DNA of 10,656 nucleotides from Hydrogenothermaceae bacterium (GTDB lineage Bacteria; Aquificota; Aquificia; Aquificales; Hydrogenothermaceae): positions 1 to 10,656 of the forward strand of contig JALSSG010000160.1 of NCBI GenBank assembly GCA_026984355.1, written 5' to 3'. The position numbers and the translations under genes were made by a program. Shown in pieces: positions 6,925 to 10,656 of the stretch (positions are counted from its first letter, which is position 1; every line of letters starts with the position of its first letter). The notes beneath the pieces are model-generated. The model searched no databases and was not told the DNA's origin. It saw nothing but the letters and a program-made list of their open reading frames with translations.

Positions 6925-7806
6925 ATGAAAAAAGATTTTGGTAATTTTAAAGGTATTCTTATTATAGGTCTTGGTCTTATTGGTGGTTCTTTAGCTTTAT
7001 CTTTAAAAAATGAAGGCTATAATGGGAAGATATATGGATATGATTTGAATAAAGATAGAGTAAAAACAGCCTTAAGATTAAAGGCAATTGATGAAGGTTT
7101 TACAGATTTAGAAAAAATTCCATGGGAGAATATAGACCTTGTAGTACTGGCGACACCTGTTAAAACGTTTGAAAATATAGCAAAACAGATAAAACCTTTT
7201 CTAAAGCCTGACACTATAGTGTCAGATGTAGGAAGTGTAAAAGGCGAATTAATTCAAAAACTTTTTAACATATTAAAACCTAATGTTTTCGTTGGAATTC
7301 ATCCAATAGCAGGAACTGAGAAAGAAGGTATAGAAAATGCTGTAGTAGGACTTTTTAAAGATGCAAAGGTTATAGTTACTCCACCAGAGGAAAATAAAGA
7401 AGTAGTTAGAGTTAAAAAACTGTGGCAAGATTTAGGTTCTCAAGTTGAAGTTATGGACCCTTATACTCATGACTTTGTATTTGCCAGTGTATCTCATTTA
7501 CCACACGCAGTAGCTTTTGCTCTTGTTGATGCTCTTATTAATTTATCTAAAGAAACAGGTATAGACCTTTTTAAATATCCTGGTGGTGGCTTTAGGGATT
7601 TTACAAGAATTGCGGCAAGTTCACCGACTGTGTGGAAAGATATATTTTTAGAAAATAAAAAAGATGTAATTCATGCAATAGATGAGTTTATCAAATCTTT
7701 AGAAAAGCTAAAATACTATATAGAGGAAGAAAAGCAGGAAGATTTGATAGATTTATTATCAGAAACAAGAGAAAAGAGGTTGTCCCTTGATAAAAGTAGA
7801 AAGTGA
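6925..7806 (+). CDS. tyrA: Prephenate dehydrogenase
   Basis: It oxidatively decarboxylates prephenate to 4-hydroxyphenylpyruvate in tyrosine synthesis (an arogenate specificity cannot be excluded). The 293-residue protein has an N-terminal Rossmann domain with GLGLIGGS (15-22) and an acid at the end of strand 2 (D40), which favours NAD over NADP. Next come the GSVKG loop (103-107, S104), HPIAGTEKEG with catalytic H126, and a helical dimerisation domain with SHLPHAVAFAL (190-200) and FRDFTRIA (223-230), whose Arg binds prephenate. These correspond to catalytic or ligand positions known from Aquifex aeolicus TyrA. No chorismate mutase or ACT domain is fused. There is no good SD before the ATG; translation probably depends on coupling to the stress-protein gene ending one base earlier. 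Its last 20 bases overlap pyrD. Confidence 0.95.
   Translation: MKKDFGNFKGILIIGLGLIGGSLALSLKNEGYNGKIYGYDLNKDRVKTALRLKAIDEGFTDLEKIPWENIDLVVLATPVKTFENIAKQIKPFLKPDTIVSDVGSVKGELIQKLFNILKPNVFVGIHPIAGTEKEGIENAVVGLFKDAKVIVTPPEENKEVVRVKKLWQDLGSQVEVMDPYTHDFVFASVSHLPHAVAFALVDALINLSKETGIDLFKYPGGGFRDFTRIAASSPTVWKDIFLENKKDVIHAIDEFIKSLEKLKYYIEEEKQEDLIDLLSETREKRLSLDKSRK
7776..7780 (+). promoter_or_regulatory. Shine-Dalgarno GAGGT for pyrD, inside tyrA
   Basis: GAGGT lies six bases before the TTG at 7787 and within the tyrA reading frame. It supports a TTG start for pyrD that overlaps tyrA by 20 bases; no in-frame ATG precedes the conserved N-terminus. Confidence 0.65.
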
Positions 7807-8731
7807 TTTACTATCATATGAACTTTTTGGAATTAAGTTTAAAAATCCAGTTTGGACTGCCTCAGGTTGTTTTAGTTATGGACTTGAAGTTGCAAAACTT
7901 TATGATTTATCAAATCTTGGTGCAGTTGTTGTAAAAGGTTTATCTTACAAGCCAAGAAAAGGAAATCCTCCAGAAAGAATAGTAGAAACTCCTGCAGGGA
8001 TGCTAAATTCTATAGGTCTTCAAAATCCGGGAGTGAAAAAATTTGTTGAAGAAATACTTCCAGAGCTGAAAAAGTATGATACTGTTATCTTTGCAAATGT
8101 TTTTGGTGAAGATGAAGAAGAATACATTGCTGTGGCTGAAGAATTAGATAAAGCTGATGGTGTTCATGGATTAGAGCTTAATGTATCATGTCCTAATGTT
8201 AAAAAAGGTGGTATTTCTTTTGGAAGCGATCCAGAAACACTTTATGAACTCGTTTATAAGCTAAGAAAAATTACTAGCAAACCACTTCTTGTTAAGCTAA
8301 GTCCAAATATAACAAATATACTTGACACTGCAGATGCATGTGTATCTGCTAAAGCTGATGGTCTGGTACTTATAAATACACTGCTTGGTATGGCGATAGA
8401 TGTGGAAAAAGAAGAGCCTATGTTAGCTACTAAGACTGGAGGACTTTCTGGTCCAGCAATCTTACCTATAGCTGTTAGGATGATTTATCAGGTTTATGAA
8501 AAATATGGAGCTTCTGTGCCTATTATTGGTGTAGGTGGAATTACCACTACTCAGGATGCATTACAGCATGTATTAGCAGGTGCAGTAGCTATCCAAATAG
8601 GAACAGCTAATTTTTATGATCCATATGCTCCTTTAAAGGTTATAGAGGGATTAAAAGAGCATATAAATAAAAAAGGATATTCTCATTTTTTACAGCTTGT
8701 AGGGAAGGCTCATAAAATAAAAATAAAATAA
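7787..8731 (+). CDS. pyrD: Dihydroorotate dehydrogenase, class 1B catalytic subunit type
   Basis: It oxidises dihydroorotate to orotate, the fourth step of pyrimidine synthesis, using FMN in a TIM barrel. The 314 residues include NPVWTASGCF near the N-terminus, KGLSYKPRKGNPPERI, NSIGLQNPG, NVSCPN with C135 as the active-site base (cysteine marks cytosolic class 1; class 2 has serine), INTLLGMAIDV, TGGLSGPAILPIAVR, and the FMN-phosphate region GVGGITTTQDALQHVLAGA followed by QIGTANFYDP. The absence of an N-terminal membrane helix and the overall pattern fit class 1B, which pairs with the iron-sulfur/FAD subunit PyrK and uses NAD. No pyrK lies next to it here. The start is TTG with GAGGT six bases upstream, overlapping tyrA. 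No terminator follows closely; the first is the hairpin at 8927. Confidence 0.95.
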   Translation: MIKVESDLLSYELFGIKFKNPVWTASGCFSYGLEVAKLYDLSNLGAVVVKGLSYKPRKGNPPERIVETPAGMLNSIGLQNPGVKKFVEEILPELKKYDTVIFANVFGEDEEEYIAVAEELDKADGVHGLELNVSCPNVKKGGISFGSDPETLYELVYKLRKITSKPLLVKLSPNITNILDTADACVSAKADGLVLINTLLGMAIDVEKEEPMLATKTGGLSGPAILPIAVRMIYQVYEKYGASVPIIGVGGITTTQDALQHVLAGAVAIQIGTANFYDPYAPLKVIEGLKEHINKKGYSHFLQLVGKAHKIKIK

Positions 8732-8774
8732 ATGTTCTGTTTTGGACATAATCTGGCCTATTAAGGACAATACC

Positions 8775-8790
8775 TGTAAAGCATATTACA
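8775..8790 (+). promoter_or_regulatory. TGT-N10-ACA inverted repeat, candidate enhancer-binding-protein site
   Basis: TGTAA and TTACA form a perfect 5-base inverted repeat with a 6-base spacer. The pattern equals TGT-N10-ACA, the form of the NifA upstream activator sequence, and its centre is about 97 bases before the start predicted from the sigma-54 element at 8854-8868, the usual distance for such sites. The motif is short and could arise by chance in AT-rich DNA. The cognate activator is unknown. Confidence 0.35.
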
Positions 8791-8853
8791 TCGCTTAGTT
8801 TCTTGTTATTGATATGTTTGTTTGAAAATTTAACAGAATTTTAACAAAAAGTA

Positions 8854-8868
8854 TGGCACAAAATTTGT
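8854..8868 (+). promoter_or_regulatory. Candidate sigma-54 (RpoN) promoter, -24/-12 element
   Basis: TGGCAC, five bases (AAAAT), then TTGT matches the sigma-54 consensus TGGCAC-N5-TTGC except for the last base (GT instead of GC). The spacing between the GG and the -12 dinucleotide is exactly ten bases. Transcription would begin near 8880 and run into the hairpin at 8927-8969. No sigma-70 promoter of comparable quality is seen in this gap. Aquifex aeolicus is known to have RpoN and several NtrC-type activators, so the sigma factor is plausible in a relative. Confidence 0.55.
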
Positions 8869-8879
8869 ATAGGAATATA

Positions 8880-8969
8880 TTATCATGCTATGTAATTTAC
8901 CTGCTGCTGCATGGCCTACTTCTACTCATTGCCCGGGGATTCACCCCCGTCTCCGGGCAATGCTTTTTT
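8880..8969 (+). ncRNA. Predicted small noncoding RNA, about 90 nt
   Basis: This is inferred, not recognised as a known family. The start is the position predicted from the sigma-54 element and the end is the T run of the terminator. The stretch is GC-rich (39 of 63 bases over 8901-8963) in an AT-rich genome, a hallmark of structured RNA in AT-rich thermophiles. A 5' stem CATGC/GCATG (8884-8888 with 8909-8913) encloses CTGCTGCTG; a pyrimidine-rich linker (CCTACTTCTACTC, 8915-8927, its last base also opening the next stem) follows; then the 10-bp terminator stem, whose loop carries five consecutive C. No gene lies downstream on this strand, so it is not a riboswitch or leader. It does not resemble tRNA, tmRNA, SRP RNA, 6S or RNase P RNA. 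A 28-codon frame from 8885 crosses it but looks non-coding. Confidence 0.45.
8927..8969 (+). terminator. Rho-independent terminator
   Basis: CATTGCCCGG (8927-8936) and CCGGGCAATG (8953-8962) form a perfect 10-bp stem with a 16-base loop, followed by a C and six T (8964-8969). It is the only strong intrinsic terminator in the window. It would end the predicted small RNA and any transcript reading on from pyrD. The T run reaches into the yraN stop codon on the other strand. On the minus strand the hairpin has no T run, so it would not terminate yraN. CGGGG (8934-8938) can instead pair with CCCCG (8945-8949), a competing inner hairpin. Confidence 0.85.
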
Positions 8970-9315
8970 AATAATCTATATCAAATGCATTTTCTATATG
9001 ATTTATATTTCCATCTTTTATAGATATAACATCAAATCTCACACCAGCTTTATTAAGACCATTTTTATATAAAAAGACCTGCGCGGTTTTTATAATCTTT
9101 TTTATCTTTTTCCTATCTATTGTTTCTTCAGGATAATAATCACTCTTATTTCTCATTCTGACCTCTATGAAAATAATGTTTTCTCTATACTTTGCTATTA
9201 TATCTATCTCACCAAATTTTGAATGAAAATTTCTTTCTATTATCTGATACCCTTTGTTTTTTAGATAAACAGTTGCTAAATATTCACCAAAATTTCCTTT
9301 ATCTTTAGATTTCAT
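8968..9315 (-). CDS. yraN: YraN/UPF0102 family protein (nuclease-like fold)
   Basis: The 115-residue protein shows the YraN pattern: an N-terminal Gly-X-X-Gly-Glu-X-X-Ala (NFGEYLATVYL), KGYQIIERNF, GEIDIIA, IIFIEVRMR, and RFDVISI near the C-terminus. Glu/Asp of GEID and the E-V-R/K motif match the restriction-endonuclease-like active-site layout, with Arg in place of the more usual Lys, which also occurs in other members. The family is very widespread, often near rnhB or dprA; its biochemical role is not settled. The ATG at 9315 is two bases after the rhomboid stop, with AAGG eight bases upstream, so the two genes are coupled. Its stop overlaps the T run of the opposite-strand terminator. Length is normal (110-130 aa). 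Confidence 0.9.
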   Translation of the reverse strand: MKSKDKGNFGEYLATVYLKNKGYQIIERNFHSKFGEIDIIAKYRENIIFIEVRMRNKSDYYPEETIDRKKIKKIIKTAQVFLYKNGLNKAGVRFDVISIKDGNINHIENAFDIDY

Positions 9316-9317
9316 AT

Positions 9318-9998
9318 TTATATCCTTGTATCATAAGAGTAAAATACAAGCTTAGGTTTCTTTTTAGGTAAAAGGTAATTAATCAGAACCCATCCTGTTA
9401 TAAATCCACCAATATGAGCATACCATGCTACACCTCCTAATGATGAAGGAACAATCATGGCATATAAAACCTGAATAACGAACCAGTACCCAATAAAAAA
9501 CCATGCAGGTAGTACAAAAACCATAAAGAAAAATGGAGGAATAATAGCAGCAACTCTAGCATGAGGATAAAGCTTCATATAAGCAGCAAGGACGCCACTT
9601 ATGGCTCCTGAAGCACCTACCATTGGTATATTAAGACTGCCTTCAGCTATAGAAACTATAGATTGAAGTAATGCAGCTCCAAATCCTGAAATTATGTAAA
9701 AAATAATAAATCTGATTTTTCCTAAAGCATCTTCAACGTTATTACCAAAAATCCATAAAAATAACATATTGCCTAATATATGAGCTATTCCTCCATGTAT
9801 AAACATAGAAGTGATAACCTTATCAAATCTAAGCTGAAAAATATCCATAGGTAAAAGTCCATATTTATGGACAAATATTTCAAGTTCTTGAGGAGACAAG
9901 GTCATTTCATATAAAAAAACAAGTGTATTTATGACTATCAAAGTTATTGTTATTACAGGAGTGGTTCTTGTTGGTATATCATCTTTTATAGGTATCAT
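9318..9998 (-). CDS. Rhomboid family intramembrane serine protease
   Basis: Rhomboids cut transmembrane substrates inside the lipid bilayer. The 226-residue protein has six or more hydrophobic segments: about 15-31, 65-84, 95-116, 126-143, 149-181 (a long, aromatic-rich stretch that may be two passes) and 191-212. The catalytic dyad is S130 in GASGAISG and H195 in AHIGGFITG, and the oxyanion-hole/His motif HGGIAHILGN (H68, H73, N77) is intact, so the enzyme is expected to be active. A short basic tail (KKKPK) follows the last segment. The N-terminus MIPIKDDIPTRTTPVIT is typical of the bacterial subgroup that runs straight into TM1. The start has GGAG (10007-10010) eight bases upstream. It lies 12 bases after the PAP2 gene and two bases before yraN. 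Substrate cannot be inferred. Confidence 0.95.
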   Translation of the reverse strand: MIPIKDDIPTRTTPVITITLIVINTLVFLYEMTLSPQELEIFVHKYGLLPMDIFQLRFDKVITSMFIHGGIAHILGNMLFLWIFGNNVEDALGKIRFIIFYIISGFGAALLQSIVSIAEGSLNIPMVGASGAISGVLAAYMKLYPHARVAAIIPPFFFMVFVLPAWFFIGYWFVIQVLYAMIVPSSLGGVAWYAHIGGFITGWVLINYLLPKKKPKLVFYSYDTRI

Positions 9999-10010
9999 TG
10001 TTTATTCTCC

Positions 10011-10656
10011 TTAAAAAATGTATATAATACCTGCCTTATTTGAGGATATATCAATAAATATGTTTATATTGTATCTAATAGACAAAAAGTTAGTAAGTTT
10101 TTTAGCAAGGTAGATTGATGAAACACCAATTAATCCACCAGCTACAACATCAGATAACCAGTGTTTTTCTAAATAAAGTCTACTGTAAGCTACAAAAAAA
10201 GGAATAGACCATAAAATGTACTTCTTTATTCCTTCATTATACTCTTGGGCATAACTTCCCCAAAAGGCAAAAGCTATAGCTGAGTGAGCAGATGGAAAAG
10301 AAAGATTGTCTTCCTTAGAAGGTCTTTTTCTTTTTGTTATATATTTTATTGGAATTACTATAACAGCAGAAATTACAGAAGATTGAGTAGCAAGGACAGA
10401 ACTTTGTAGAAGCTTTGAGTTTTTAGAAAAGTATCCGTACATATATCCAGCTGTACCAAGTCCAATAATATAAGGAGAACCCAGATAGGTTATACTTTCC
10501 CAGATTGTGTTTTGTGATTTAGATTTATTATGTTTAACAAATTCATCTATTTTCTTATCAAGAAAAAAAGATATAGCTAAAGAAGGAACACCTATGTATA
10601 GAATATTTTTATTAAATTTAGTATCATAAAGAACATTTTCTCCAAACGAAAAAGAT
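10011..10656 (-). CDS. PAP2-family membrane phosphatase (5' end outside the window)
   Basis: The frame is open from its stop at 10011 to the right edge, so the gene starts beyond the window; the Met at 10442 is internal. About 214 residues are visible. The three PAP2 phosphatase motifs are intact: KX6RP (KYITKRKRP, about 10346-10320), PSAH (about 10295-10284) and SRX5HX3D (SRLYLEKHWLSD, 10184-10149), with the central and last His as catalytic residues. Before them, a region with FFLDKKIDEFVKHNKS and a Gly-rich membrane segment (YIIGLGTAGYMYGYF) matches the usual N-terminal half. Several hydrophobic helices flank the motifs. Such enzymes dephosphorylate phosphatidic acid, undecaprenyl pyrophosphate or related lipids; which one is not evident. 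It is 12 bases upstream of the rhomboid gene, probably co-transcribed with it and yraN. Confidence 0.93.
   Translation of the reverse strand, partial: SFSFGENVLYDTKFNKNILYIGVPSLAISFFLDKKIDEFVKHNKSKSQNTIWESITYLGSPYIIGLGTAGYMYGYFSKNSKLLQSSVLATQSSVISAVIVIPIKYITKRKRPSKEDNLSFPSAHSAIAFAFWGSYAQEYNEGIKKYILWSIPFFVAYSRLYLEKHWLSDVVAGGLIGVSSIYLAKKLTNFLSIRYNINIFIDISSNKAGIIYIF

Noticed and set aside
8754..8918. TGGCCTA occurs at 8754-8760 and again at 8912-8918 as a possible direct repeat or attachment site.
   Set aside because: Seven bases is near chance for a gap of this size, and nothing between the copies looks like an integrated element.
8934..8949. CGGGG-ATTCAC-CCCCG resembles a tRNA T-arm and also hairpins near IS200/IS605 ends.
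   Set aside because: There are no acceptor, D or anticodon arms around it and no transposase or TnpB remnant nearby. The outer perfect stem with T run explains it as a terminator.
8885..8971. A 28-codon ATG frame across the predicted small RNA, preceded by AGGA at 8871-8874.
   Set aside because: Its codons (CCG, CGG, CCC) are unlike neighbouring genes, it runs through the terminator hairpin and T tract, and the SD-like bases lie upstream of the predicted transcript start. It reads as a by-product of GC-rich structured RNA.

Overview
The window looks like a compact, AT-rich (roughly one third GC) bacterial chromosome. Protein style (many Lys/Glu/Ile), very tight gene packing, TTG starts, a TyrA of the Aquifex type and low GC point to Aquificota, most likely Hydrogenothermaceae (a Sulfurihydrogenibium-like organism). 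That placement is inference from style and families, not from a search. Nearly everything is core housekeeping; there is no transposase, phage gene, CRISPR array, tRNA or rRNA.

Layout. (1) 1-1815, plus strand: the last codons of infB (translation factor IF-2), then queE (7-deazaguanine/queuosine synthesis) and dprA (DNA-uptake recombination mediator), overlapping or abutting and probably one operon. (2) 1823-5614, minus strand: purB (adenylosuccinate lyase), then rpsO (ribosomal protein S15) and pnp (polynucleotide phosphorylase). rpsO-pnp is the classic pair and has its own extended -10 promoter just after purB. (3) 5615-5716: a short divergent promoter region centred on a perfect 17-bp palindrome. 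(4) 5717-8731, plus strand: a small helical protein of unknown function, a tandem universal stress protein, tyrA (prephenate dehydrogenase) and pyrD (dihydroorotate dehydrogenase, class 1B type). The last three are tightly coupled. (5) 8732-8967: the only sizeable gene-free stretch. (6) 8968-10656, minus strand: a PAP2 lipid phosphatase running off the window edge, a rhomboid protease and a YraN-family nuclease-fold protein, probably one operon.

The most interesting part is the 236-bp gap after pyrD. In order on the plus strand it holds a TGT-N10-ACA inverted repeat like an enhancer-binding-protein site, a well-spaced sigma-54 -24/-12 element, a GC-rich island (about 62% GC by hand count over 8901-8963), and a perfect 10-bp hairpin followed by six T. 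Read together, these predict an unannotated sigma-54-dependent small RNA of about 90 nt. This rests on sequence motifs only.

Two gene ends lie at the window edges and are easily missed: the infB tail at the left, and the PAP2 frame, which stays open to the right edge and does not begin at its first internal ATG.
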